Source: DASQHY01 sp035602605 (lineage in GTDB: Bacteria; Acidobacteriota; Terriglobia; Acidiferrales; UBA7541). Taken from it: a stretch of 64,000 nt of DNA. This document shows, piece by piece, positions 24,700 through 33,184 of the stretch. Where the stretch lies: positions 23,814-87,813 of the forward strand of contig DATNLZ010000108.1 of NCBI GenBank assembly GCA_035602605.1. Direction: 5' to 3'. The notes beneath the pieces are model-generated. The model made no database searches. It was not told the DNA's origin and saw nothing but the letters and a program-made list of their open reading frames with translations. The first letter of the stretch is position 1; every line of letters starts with the position of its first letter. The position numbers and the translations under genes were made by a program.

Positions 24700-25650
24700 T
24701 TACGATTTGCTCGGAGTCAAATTCATTTCTGCTAATTTCACCAGCGAGAAAAGCGTGTAATTGACCGGGGTTGCCACACCCAGCTGTGCGCCCAACCGCG
24801 CCACATATCCATTTAAGGCATCGATCTCGGTGCGCTTCCCGCGGGCCAGATCTTGCGCGGTAGAAGATGTGGCCGGACCCATCTGCTTGGCCAGAAGTAC
24901 CAAGGCCCCGTCGATGGCAGCCTTTGGATTGTCAAGCATCTGCATGTACACACCGTTCGCGCGGGCCACCGCAAGCGTTTCGCCCACGACCGCTTCCAGC
25001 AGTGGCCGCGCCTCTTCACTCGCAGCAATCTGCCCATAGTTCACTCGCGCCAGAGCGCTGATCGCATTCCCTGCGCAATTCCATACCAACTTGGTCCAAA
25101 GTTCTCCGGCGATATTGTCGGAAATACGGCAACCTACACCGGCGCGTTCAAAAACAGCTGCCACGCGTTCCGTGCGCTCCGAGCCAGGCCCAATCACCAA
25201 ATCGCCGCGACCAGAGTGCTTGACCCTCCCGGGCCGAGCCATAGCCGCGGCCACGTAGACTGCCGCCGGCAGCGCGTCGATACCGGCAGCCGCGCGGATT
25301 CGTTCCACGTTGTTTACCCCGTTCTGCAGGCTCACTACGTTCGCACCGGCACGAAGATACGGCGCTAGCTGCCGCGCCGCAGTCTCGGTATCGAGCGTCT
25401 TCACGCAAAACAGCACCAGTTCAGCACTTTGCGCGGCGGAAATCTCCGTAGACGATTCCACATTCACACGCTCTTGAAACGTTAGCGTGTCAAGAAACAA
25501 TCCGTTTTCTCGGACGGCATCGGCAAGCCCGGCACGTCCGATGAGCACGACCGGCGCGCCCGCTCGCGCCAACATCCCGCCGAAATAGCAGCCCACCGCT
25601 CCCGCTCCGACCACCGCAGTTCGTGGCCAGCTTGTTTTTTCTTCATTCAA
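24700..25650 (-). CDS. 2-dehydropantoate 2-reductase (ketopantoate reductase family)
   Basis: The 316-residue protein has an N-terminal Rossmann motif (AVVGAGAVGCYFGGMLARAG) for NADPH, the LVLFCVKTLDT and VVSLQNGVNN motifs of the PanE/ApbA family, and the catalytic Lys in the helical domain (ELWTKLVWN). The family reduces ketopantoate to pantoate in coenzyme A synthesis, but many paralogues act on other 2-oxo acids. I start it at a TTG with a strong AGGAGG seven bases upstream; the frame stays open to a GTG at 25701, but that part reads through an intergenic repeat. panB and panC are not adjacent, so the substrate is unproven. Confidence 0.88.
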   Translation of the reverse strand: MNEEKTSWPRTAVVGAGAVGCYFGGMLARAGAPVVLIGRAGLADAVRENGLFLDTLTFQERVNVESSTEISAAQSAELVLFCVKTLDTETAARQLAPYLRAGANVVSLQNGVNNVERIRAAAGIDALPAAVYVAAAMARPGRVKHSGRGDLVIGPGSERTERVAAVFERAGVGCRISDNIAGELWTKLVWNCAGNAISALARVNYGQIAASEEARPLLEAVVGETLAVARANGVYMQMLDNPKAAIDGALVLLAKQMGPATSSTAQDLARGKRTEIDALNGYVARLGAQLGVATPVNYTLFSLVKLAEMNLTPSKS

Positions 25651-25680
25651 TTGCCAACCTCCTATAGCTGATGAAACCAG

Positions 25681-25775
25681 TGTCATTCCGAGCGGAGCCA
25701 CACGATGAGTTTAGGGTCGTGCGCGAAGCGCATAGCGCCGGCCCGGAGCGAAGTCGAACGGTGTAGGATCTCGTC
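25681..25775. repeat. probable dispersed intergenic repeat (acidobacterial GTCATTCCGAGCG-type)
   Basis: The intergenic stretch between the reductase and the aminotransferase begins GTCATTCCGAGCGGAGC and ends CGGAGCGAAGTCGAACGG plus AGGATCTCG. In my recollection such CATTCCGAGCG...AGCGAAG...GGATCTC strings are common dispersed elements in acidobacterial genomes. Only one copy is present in this window, so the repeat nature is inferred. Confidence 0.45.
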
Positions 25776-25849
25776 GACGACCAGGTAGCCGGAAACCTCA
25801 TGCATCAAGCGCATTTTCGCTTGCTCGACATTCAGGGCTACCCGCAAAC

Positions 25850-26989
25850 TCACTCTGTCACTGTCGCAATCAACTTGTCTAAGTCCCGCTCGGTATTAAA
25901 CAGGTGCGGCGAAATCCGCAAGTGTCCCTCGCGCAAACTAACAATCACATTGTTTTTACGCAGCTTGCCATAGAGCTCAGCAGTTTTTTCCGCAGTGCGT
26001 GCTGCGAAGCAGCCATAAGGCCCGCGTCGCGAAGCATCGGCGGGACTTGCCAGCACGCAGCGATCACGCGGCAACCGCTCGAACATCTCTTCAATCAGCT
26101 GCCGGTTGTGTGCCGCGATTGTATCCGTGCCAACCTTCAACAAAAACTCAAGTGACGCATCCAGCGCTGCAAGGTTGAAGTAACTCGCCGTCTCTGGCGC
26201 ATCCCAGCGCCGCGCGCCCCGCGCCGGCTTGGCCTCTTGCACCAAGAGCGAAAGCGAATGAAAATTCTCGGCGCCATCGAGGGCCATCCAATAAAACGGA
26301 CCGACCCGCATCTTCTCGATCTGCGCGCTGGGCGCCCAGAAGAATCCAGTTCCGTAAGGTCCGAGCAGCCACTTATAGCCCGCAGCAGCTATGAAGTCCG
26401 CGCCCAGTTTGGCAACATCGATCGGTATCGCTCCCGCACATTGACTAGCATCGAGCAGCAGCAGGGCCCCGACCTCGTGACACGCGTGGGCCACACGCTC
26501 GGCATCGAGCAGGGAGCCATCGTCGAACCGCACAAGACTCGCCGAAACCAGCCTCGTTCTTGGACTTATCGCACCAATAAAATCGTCTGCGGTTATAAAC
26601 CGCTCCCGCGGAGAAATCAGTTTGACGCGCAGCCGCCCCAGCGCCTCCATGGGCTTCCACGTCGCGAACTGCGCGGGAAACTCGCCCTTCGCGATAATCA
26701 CCTCATCCTCCGCTTTCCAATCGAGCCCATTGGCTACAGCCGCGATCCCGCTCGATGCGCCCGTGGTGAGTGCGATTTCTTCCGGTTTTCCTCCAATTAA
26801 CTTGGCCAGGGAGGAACGCACACGGTTTGGTAAATCGAAGTATGCCGAGCTTGGAATGGTGTGCGGGAACTTTTTCCATTCAATCGCCGTCTGCACCGCG
26901 CGAATCGCCACGCGGGGAATCGGGGCTTGCTCGGCCACATTCAGATACGTTGTGTCGTCAAACTCAAACCACTCCTTACGCCAGTCCAT
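25850..26989 (-). CDS. class V aminotransferase (cysteine desulfurase/selenocysteine-lyase-like)
   Basis: The 379-residue PLP enzyme shows LTTGASSGIAAVANGL (cofactor phosphate region), LLLDASQCAGAIPIDV (the Asp/Gln that contacts the pyridine ring) and AAGYKWLLGPYGTGF, with the Schiff-base Lys at about 204. The family includes cysteine desulfurases, isopenicillin N epimerases and kynureninase-like enzymes. The catalytic Cys loop of true SufS/IscS is not evident near the C-terminus, so a desulfurase role is not assumed. It is a single gene on the minus strand with ~200 bases free on either side. Confidence 0.88.
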   Translation of the reverse strand: MDWRKEWFEFDDTTYLNVAEQAPIPRVAIRAVQTAIEWKKFPHTIPSSAYFDLPNRVRSSLAKLIGGKPEEIALTTGASSGIAAVANGLDWKAEDEVIIAKGEFPAQFATWKPMEALGRLRVKLISPRERFITADDFIGAISPRTRLVSASLVRFDDGSLLDAERVAHACHEVGALLLLDASQCAGAIPIDVAKLGADFIAAAGYKWLLGPYGTGFFWAPSAQIEKMRVGPFYWMALDGAENFHSLSLLVQEAKPARGARRWDAPETASYFNLAALDASLEFLLKVGTDTIAAHNRQLIEEMFERLPRDRCVLASPADASRRGPYGCFAARTAEKTAELYGKLRKNNVIVSLREGHLRISPHLFNTERDLDKLIATVTE

Positions 26990-27188
26990 GGTTCGCTCTT
27001 TCTATGTGTCTCGAACGCGACGGGTCGAGGCACGCTGTTTTGCGCCACGCGGACCTCTCATTTGGAAGTCTTCAACAATCTTCGCGCATCGTCACCGCAG
27101 CGGCAGCGTTCATTCTCAACGCCGCGACCTTGCGCGCGCAAGCAACACCGGGTCGCTCAGTAAAGCCAATTTGGGGTAGCGCTGTTTT

Positions 27189-27875
27189 TTAGAAGTGTCC
27201 ACGCAAGCCGCGGAAATTCGATAGGATCACAAGCTTGCCGGGCCCGCTCACAACTTCTTCGTGCTCCAGGATCCAGGTATGTGCGTACGGGATGTATACC
27301 GCATTGAGGCCCACTTGCAGCGCCGGATTGATATCACTTCGTGGGCTGTTGCCCACCATCCATCCTTGCGATTTGACGATCTTATATTTGTTCACAAGCC
27401 CGCGGTACGTTACCAGATCCTTTTCCATCACGATCTCGATGAATTCAAAAAATCCTTGCAGCCCAGACCGCTCCACTTTCGCCGCCTGCTCCGCCGGCTC
27501 ACCTTTGGTGAACAGAATCAACCGGTGCCGCTCGGTTAGATAGGCAAGCGTCTCCGGCACTCCATCAAGAATACGCGGCGGAGTGCACTCGAGCGCCGTG
27601 ACCCGTTCATGAATCGTCGCCAGCGTTTCCCGCGTGGCCATGTGCCCGGCGAGCTTTAAATAGGTCTCTTCGAGGGACCTCCCGAAACTGCGGCAGCCGT
27701 AACCATGCTGCCGGATGTTGCGCCTCTCGGTTTCGTTCAGGATTCGCCGGATGTAGTCGCGCGGGTAACCGGCCGGTTCGACCAGGCTGATGAAATCGTC
27801 GATCAGCTTCTCGAAGAAGACATTGTTTTCCCACAGCGTGTCATCCGCATCGATCAGAATCGTGTGCCGTTTCAT
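27189..27875 (-). CDS. HAD-superfamily hydrolase
   Basis: A 228-residue HAD phosphatase with motif I LIDADDTLW (the nucleophile Asp and the +2 Asp), motif II LILFTKG (Thr), a Lys in the LVNKYKIVK segment and motif IV VGNSPRSDINPA. The DADDTLW variant and the cap of ~90 residues place it in the phosphoglycolate phosphatase-like subfamily. I start at the ATG after GGGGAGAG; eight extra in-frame codons upstream lack a site. The substrate is unknown. Confidence 0.87.
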   Translation of the reverse strand: MKRHTILIDADDTLWENNVFFEKLIDDFISLVEPAGYPRDYIRRILNETERRNIRQHGYGCRSFGRSLEETYLKLAGHMATRETLATIHERVTALECTPPRILDGVPETLAYLTERHRLILFTKGEPAEQAAKVERSGLQGFFEFIEIVMEKDLVTYRGLVNKYKIVKSQGWMVGNSPRSDINPALQVGLNAVYIPYAHTWILEHEEVVSGPGKLVILSNFRGLRGHF

Positions 27876-28046
27876 CTCTCCCCGTCGCAATCTTCTCAAG
27901 CCCGCCCACGAAACGTTGCCAATCTATCCCCCTCAGACCGCTCCACCAGTCACTGTTTCCGATCGCGGTTTCGCGCAGGGGAGCCACACGCAAATCCCCT
28001 GGAGCCCATCGCCCCATCCGGCTCGCAATCGTTAGCCCGTCCGACG

Positions 28047-28274
28047 TTACGGCGTCTTGGGCGTACTGGCGGCCAGCTTCTCGAGAATTCCCGCCGCAAG
28101 TTTCTGCGTTTCACCGAAATTCGCCAGGTAGCTCTGGAATTCGCGATTCAGCTCCCGGGCCTCCTCGGCTCCGAGTCTGGTGCGCAGGATCATGTCCCGC
28201 AGCCGCACCGGATGCGGCAAAAGCGCTTCCTCTTTCAATTCGTCGAGTGCGGTCTTCGCGTCATAGTGATACAT
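28047..28274 (-). CDS. small conserved-looking hypothetical protein
   Basis: A 75-residue ORF with an AGAGGG site five bases before its ATG. It is mostly helical and rich in Ala, Leu, Glu and Arg (ALDELKEEALLPHPVRLRDM, then RLGAEEARELNREFQSYLA). There is no signal peptide or cysteine. I do not recognise a family. Codon use looks like its neighbours. The flanking regions on both sides contain no other gene. Confidence 0.55.
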   Translation of the reverse strand: MYHYDAKTALDELKEEALLPHPVRLRDMILRTRLGAEEARELNREFQSYLANFGETQKLAAGILEKLAASTPKTP

Positions 28275-28475
28275 CGAACCCTCTCCCGCGGTCGCATTCT
28301 GTCGCTACTCCCTTGGTCACTCTCGGCTCGGGCAGTCTCCATTGTATCGCCTTGCGGCGCCAAAATCGCCATGGCCCGTTTAACCATCGCAGCTACAGAA
28401 GCGATCAACTATTTCGTTAGGGGAGAATCCTATTCCTTTTGCACCGGATGGGACGCATAACAATAAAACGGAACA

Positions 28476-28793
28476 TCACGAGGGGAGAAATTCGTATCGT
28501 TCAATTCGCGCAGCGACGCCGCGCCTTTGGTCGTGCGGCTCGACGCGCACCACCTGCCCGTAGCATCGGATGTTTACATCGCCCGATAGAGTCACTTCTT
28601 TAGGAAGGGTTAAGACAAACTCAATTTCGTTGCCGGCCTCAAAGGCCGCGTCCACCATGAAGTACAGACCGCGAAAACTGACGTCCCGCGTGTACCCAGA
28701 CAGCTCTGTCTTTTTGGCGCTGCTGGGGCGCACTCGCAGCGGAAGACTCATTGTAAACCGGCGTGACGCACGCCGATCAGACGCTCGCTCCAT
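28476..28793 (-). CDS. PilZ-domain protein
   Basis: A 105-residue single PilZ domain. The RASRRF element near residue 9 is the RxxxR c-di-GMP contact, and DVSFRGLYF (about 38-46) replaces the usual D/NxSxxG strand. The start at 28793 follows GAGGAGAAG; the 40 upstream in-frame codons are unlikely to be coding. PilZ proteins bind cyclic di-GMP and regulate motility, polysaccharide or secretion. The gene diverges from a second PilZ gene ~190 bases away. Confidence 0.85.
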   Translation of the reverse strand: MERASDRRASRRFTMSLPLRVRPSSAKKTELSGYTRDVSFRGLYFMVDAAFEAGNEIEFVLTLPKEVTLSGDVNIRCYGQVVRVEPHDQRRGVAARIERYEFLPS

Positions 28794-28985
28794 CTTCTCC
28801 TCGTTTCGGCTCTTTCGTTTTGAAGAAGCTAACATTTTAGCGAGGAGCAAGCAACCGCAAACCTGCATCCTCAAACGCCGGAAAGTACCGCCCGGGCATT
28901 CCCCTGGCTGCACGGCGATTCCTTTTGACCGGCTGGTATCTAGGGAGTAAGATTTGAGTTACCCCGCGCGAAGCTCCTCTTCGTT

Positions 28986-29768
28986 ATGATGCAGGAACGG
29001 CGCAAGCATCCGCGTGCACAAGTAACCATGCAAGTTCGTTTGCGCTGGCCCGGACCTCTTCGCCAGACCACGGAAATCACCGAGACTCTTGATGTGTCGC
29101 GCGGCGGTTTGCTGGTGTATAGCATGGATGGTTCGCAACTTGGCCGTTCACTCTGGCTGACGTTTCCCTATGAAAACTCGATGACCGCGCCTGAGCCGGA
29201 GATTCTCGCTCATGTTTCGCGGGTCGAACGACGCCCCGCGGGCGGGAATTTCATTGCCATTCGTTACGATGGCCTGGTGTCGGTTATGGCCGCAAAACCC
29301 TCCGTGGAGCGCCGTTTCCTGCCGCGTACAGTCATCGGCGTGCCGGTGGCAGTGCGCGTGCCCGCGTGCCCCTGGCCGGAGGAAACCATGACGTTCGATC
29401 TTTCCTCCGACGGACTTTCCTTCATTACTCCGCGTGTTTACAATGTGGGCGACACCCTGAAAGTGGCCATGCGTTTGGGAGTGAGCCCGGCGGGTTGGGG
29501 TTCGCACGGCGAAATCAATGCCTATGTTGTGCGCGTCGCGCCCGCACCAGTTGCGCCCGCGGGGCCCAACGCCCCAGCCTCATCGAATGGGTCCCCGGTA
29601 TCCCAAGCAAAATCCGTAGTTGCTGGAGCGTCTGCCGCGTTCGAGCGCAGCGGGTCGCGCCTTTCCCCAGCGTCACTGCCTGCCGCAGCGTCCCAGCCCG
29701 CAGTTTCGTCCCCGTCGGTTTTGCTGGCCTTGAACGACCAGCTTGTTGCGCTGCGCCGCATTCCGTAG
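28986..29768 (+). CDS. PilZ-domain protein, probably two tandem domains
   Basis: In this 260-residue protein the first PilZ domain (about 3-100) begins QERRKHPRAQ and has TLDVSRGGLLVYS, the canonical RxxxR plus DxSxxG pair. The second domain (about 108-188) begins VERRFLPRTVIGVPV and has TFDLSSDGLSFIT, a DxSxxG with one change, so it may also bind c-di-GMP. The last ~70 residues are Ala/Pro/Ser-rich and probably disordered (APVAPAGPNAPASSN). It is divergent from a single-domain PilZ gene. No GGDEF or EAL protein is nearby. Confidence 0.85.
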   Translation: MMQERRKHPRAQVTMQVRLRWPGPLRQTTEITETLDVSRGGLLVYSMDGSQLGRSLWLTFPYENSMTAPEPEILAHVSRVERRPAGGNFIAIRYDGLVSVMAAKPSVERRFLPRTVIGVPVAVRVPACPWPEETMTFDLSSDGLSFITPRVYNVGDTLKVAMRLGVSPAGWGSHGEINAYVVRVAPAPVAPAGPNAPASSNGSPVSQAKSVVAGASAAFERSGSRLSPASLPAAASQPAVSSPSVLLALNDQLVALRRIP

Positions 29769-29823
29769 TGGTTTGCTGTGGCCCTTGCTGCGGTACGTTG
29801 CTGTACACTTCCGAAGCGCGACG

Positions 29824-30489
29824 ATGGCCAACCAATCGCACCGCACGTTGTTTATCGACGGACCTGCCGGGCGACTGGAAGCCATTCTCTGGAAGCCACC
29901 GGCAAGCACGCATGGTCCGCTTCTCGCTGCTATTCTGTGTCATCCGCATCCGCTGTTTGGCGGCACCATGCACAACAAAGTCGTCTATCAGGTGAATAAG
30001 ACCTTTGACCGCTTAGGTATTGCGGTGTTGCGATTCAACTTTCGCGGTGTTGGTTTGAGCGATGGTTCGCACGCTCGCGGCATCGGCGAACGTGACGATG
30101 TGCGCGCCGCGCTCGATTTCCTGGCCCATGAATTTTCCGGCACGCCGCTATTGCTTGCGGGATTCAGCTTCGGTTCGTGGGTCGGAATGCGCGTTGGCTG
30201 CGAAGATGCGCGCGTCAGCGAACTTATTGGCATTGGTGCTCCGGCCAATAACTCTGACTTTTCGTATCTACAAGACTGCGCAAAGCCGAAATTATTTGTC
30301 CAGGGCAGCCAAGACCCTTACGGCTCGCCGGATCGGCTGAACGATCTCGTGCGCTCTATTCCCGGTTCCAATGAACTGAAGATTGTTGAGGGCGCTGAAC
30401 ATTTTTTTGTCGGCAAACTCGGCGAGCTTGACGATGCGCTAGCCGATTGGTTGATTGCCCGCCATCCACAGCTGACCTCGCGCGAGTGA
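29824..30489 (+). CDS. alpha/beta hydrolase
   Basis: A 221-residue hydrolase with the ILCHPHPLFGGTMHNKVV opening seen in a family of small dienelactone hydrolase-like proteins. The fold markers are FNFRGVGLSDGSHARG, the nucleophile elbow AGFSFGSWVGM (Ser of GxSxG), the acid QGSQDPYGSP and the His in EGAEHFFVGKL. Substrate unknown. The ATG at 29824 is preferred over the longer frame, which would overlap the PilZ gene's end. No operon partner is visible. Confidence 0.87.
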   Translation: MANQSHRTLFIDGPAGRLEAILWKPPASTHGPLLAAILCHPHPLFGGTMHNKVVYQVNKTFDRLGIAVLRFNFRGVGLSDGSHARGIGERDDVRAALDFLAHEFSGTPLLLAGFSFGSWVGMRVGCEDARVSELIGIGAPANNSDFSYLQDCAKPKLFVQGSQDPYGSPDRLNDLVRSIPGSNELKIVEGAEHFFVGKLGELDDALADWLIARHPQLTSRE

Positions 30490-30559
30490 TCCTGAGAAAA
30501 CAATATCTTGAAGCAGCTCACGCAGCAAAGATGCAAGCCAACTCTAAAAAAGGATGAGA

Positions 30560-31702
30560 TCATTCCGCGACTTCTGAATCTTGGGCGCTTTGGCCACGCT
30601 CAAACAGTTTGCCAAAAGTGGCCACCGCTGTGGGCGCGACACCGACGAGTTTGGCATTGGCGCGCACGTGTTCGGCGCGGCGCATGCCCACGAGAGCGGT
30701 GGTTATTCCCGGAGTCGAACGCGCGAATTGCAGCGCCCGCTGGAGATCGTTTTGCAGCCCCAGGACCTCGGCAATAAATGGCGGTAGGTTGCGTCCCACT
30801 TGACCTTGTAAAAGCGATGCGCTTCCGATAAGCGCAATATCCAGCGCATGGGCCGCTTCGATCATCGGCAATTCGCGATCATCCACACCCTGGTTCGGCC
30901 GCGTGAGCGCCTCGGTCATTCCCAAATTGTAAGGGACCTGCACGAAGCGGAAGTGGTGCGAGTCGCCGGCAATCTGCTGCGCGATTAAGTCCAGCTCGGC
31001 GAGTTGCAGTCCATCGGCGGCATCTTTCGCGACTCGAAATCCATTCCAGGTCGCCATCCCGTAGAACCGGATCTTACCGGCGGCAACAGCCGATTCCAGG
31101 AACTCAAACGCGGAATGGATCCGTGCAACGAATTCCTCTCGCGGAATGTCCGCAAGCTGTGTCTCGGGATTATGCAAGTAAAAAACATCAATGCAATCCA
31201 GATCGAGATTGGCCAGGCTGCGCGCGATTTGGTTTTCCAGGTAGCGCGGCGTCATGCAATGCGAGCCCGCGGCAATCTCCTTCGAGCGCATCACATCTTT
31301 TTGAATGTACTCGCGAAAAAAATAATCATTGGGGTCGGCAGGCATCGTGCCGTCAGGCGTCAGATATCCGGCCTTGGTACATACAACGATTTCGTCGCGC
31401 GGAAAGCCGCGCGTTCCGAGCGCAGCCACCGCTTGGCCGACGCTGCGTTCGCTGCGTTGAAAACGGTAATTGATCGCCGAGTCGATTACATTGATCCCGC
31501 TTTCCACCGCCACCATTACCGATTCGGTATAGGCTTCGTCCGTGCGCGCATCGGGTTCGCCGAGATACGTGCCAATGCCAATGGAAGAAAGAACTAGGCC
31601 TCCGCAAATTGCCGGGAGTTCACGGAAATGCCCATCGGCAGCGCGAGCGGAAAATTTCGCTGCGTAGCGCCTGGTTCCTTCGGGGGTCGCTCCTGTGGAC
31701 AT
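30560..31702 (-). CDS. aldo/keto reductase
   Basis: A 380-residue AKR with the catalytic tetrad: Asp57-region DSAINYRFQRSERSVG (Asp and Tyr), CTKAGYL (Lys) and the VFYLHNPETQ segment (His). It is longer than the typical 320 residues, with an extra insertion after the Lys motif (PADPNDYFFREYIQKDVMRS). The start at 31702 follows GAGGAACA. AKRs reduce aldehydes or sugars with NADPH; the substrate is unknown. It ends about 70 bases after the convergent hydrolase. The upstream UvrC-like gene is on the same strand, 51 bases away. Confidence 0.85.
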   Translation of the reverse strand: MSTGATPEGTRRYAAKFSARAADGHFRELPAICGGLVLSSIGIGTYLGEPDARTDEAYTESVMVAVESGINVIDSAINYRFQRSERSVGQAVAALGTRGFPRDEIVVCTKAGYLTPDGTMPADPNDYFFREYIQKDVMRSKEIAAGSHCMTPRYLENQIARSLANLDLDCIDVFYLHNPETQLADIPREEFVARIHSAFEFLESAVAAGKIRFYGMATWNGFRVAKDAADGLQLAELDLIAQQIAGDSHHFRFVQVPYNLGMTEALTRPNQGVDDRELPMIEAAHALDIALIGSASLLQGQVGRNLPPFIAEVLGLQNDLQRALQFARSTPGITTALVGMRRAEHVRANAKLVGVAPTAVATFGKLFERGQSAQDSEVAE

Positions 31703-31753
31703 TGTTCCTCTCTCCATCTCGCGTGATCGCGCGAGTATAGCAAATGGCTCCGG

Positions 31754-33058
31754 CTATTCTGCCGGGGTCATTGGGTCTGTCGGGGTCACAGAAGCCGCCG
31801 GCGGAACAGCGGGCGCCAGCACCCGCGAACAGGCGCGCAAGATACGCCGGTACGGCCAGTCTGCCTGGCGAAAAAATATCTCGCCCTCGCGCGGCTTGCT
31901 GTAATACCACCGCGAGACCAGTGCCAGATGCTCGCCCAGGTCGTCCTTCTGCAGCGTGTTATGCTGAATTCTCTCCGCACGCGGAGCGCTGCTGCTCGCG
32001 CTTTGGTTCTGCCATTCAGCTCCTTTTGGCAATTCCGCCGACCGCGAATCATCGCCTCCGGCACGACCGGAAGATTCCGCGACCGCTCCGGGCGATTCGA
32101 ATTGAACACGCAGGATTTCTTCCACCGAACGCGGTTGGCTCGCGAGTTCGGCAAAACGCAAGAAGAAAGGCTCAGCAATGCGTCCAGCCCGCACCGCAAA
32201 AATGGCGATAGTATGCTCCTCGGGGCCACGTTGCAGGATCACCGCATCGAGTTGCTCCACGTTTCGCGGCAATTCCGGCAAGCCCCGCAAGACGTCATTC
32301 ACTTTGTCGAGGCGCTTGTGCAGGGCCGCGGCACGCTCGAAATCGAGGCCATCGCTCGCAGCTTCCCGCTCGTGCTCGATTTCTGTCGTGAGCGACGTAC
32401 CTCTGGTTTCGAGAAAGCTGACGACTCGCGTGACCTCGCCCGCGTACTGTTCACTCGTGCATCCTGCAAAACATGGGGCAAGGCACATTTTCATTTCCGA
32501 ATAAATGCATCCCGGAAACGTTGGATCGCGGCGAATCTTGATTTGGCAGCGGCGAATCTTGAAAAGATCCAGGAATTTGTCCGCGAAACCGTCGGCCGCA
32601 CGGCGGGATGCAAACGGGCCGTAGTACATTCCACCGGTTGGCGCGCCGGTCGAGTCGCTTGTGCGAATCTTTCGCGTAACGTAGCAGCGCGGATAGGTAC
32701 TCGAAAGATTTACTTTCAGCAATGCTGGTGGCCGCAATCGCGCGAGCTCCTGATACCGCCGCGGAAACAGCTGCTTGGCGTGCTGATAATACGCAAAAGC
32801 CTGCTCGAATCGCGATGCGGTCAACCGATAACGGACATTGCGAGCGAATTCGCGAAGGTTCAGCCTTTTCGACCGAAGATCGGGCGGACCGAGAAGCCGT
32901 TCTAGGCGTCTGCGCAAATTTGCCGTACGGATCAGATACGGCTCGGCGTTGGTTTCGCGCGGCTCGATGAGCGCGACAGCAGCATGCTCAGGGAGCGCGT
33001 GAAGAAAATGCGCATCGAGCGCCGGGTCGAATTCAAGTTGGCCGTCGAATGCCAGCAC
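31754..33058 (-). CDS. UvrC-like protein, truncated and with degenerate GIY-YIG domain
   Basis: A 434-residue protein resembling the N-terminal two thirds of UvrC. The GIY-YIG region (about 17-57) is degenerate: where UvrC has GIY and YIG the sequence reads VALIEP and YLIRTANLRRRLERLL. The YYGPFASRRAADGF segment, the cysteine cluster (Cys184, Cys192, Cys196, Cys200 with MCLAPC) and a UvrB-binding UVR motif (about 227-262) are clear. The RNase H-like endonuclease and helix-hairpin-helix modules are absent; the C-terminal ~130 residues are unassigned. It may be a repair adaptor or a nuclease that lost activity. The true UvrC is not in this window. Confidence 0.75.
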   Translation of the reverse strand: MLAFDGQLEFDPALDAHFLHALPEHAAVALIEPRETNAEPYLIRTANLRRRLERLLGPPDLRSKRLNLREFARNVRYRLTASRFEQAFAYYQHAKQLFPRRYQELARLRPPALLKVNLSSTYPRCYVTRKIRTSDSTGAPTGGMYYGPFASRRAADGFADKFLDLFKIRRCQIKIRRDPTFPGCIYSEMKMCLAPCFAGCTSEQYAGEVTRVVSFLETRGTSLTTEIEHEREAASDGLDFERAAALHKRLDKVNDVLRGLPELPRNVEQLDAVILQRGPEEHTIAIFAVRAGRIAEPFFLRFAELASQPRSVEEILRVQFESPGAVAESSGRAGGDDSRSAELPKGAEWQNQSASSSAPRAERIQHNTLQKDDLGEHLALVSRWYYSKPREGEIFFRQADWPYRRILRACSRVLAPAVPPAASVTPTDPMTPAE

Positions 33059-33184
33059 TGTGGAAGAATACTACGGTGCGAGGTGTAGCTGGTGAGCTGA
33101 GTCCTTACGTTTCAGACTTCGGTTGGGCTTTCCTTGCTATTAGCTGATCGAGCGAACGACCTCGGCGATTCGAAAGGGTTCTGC

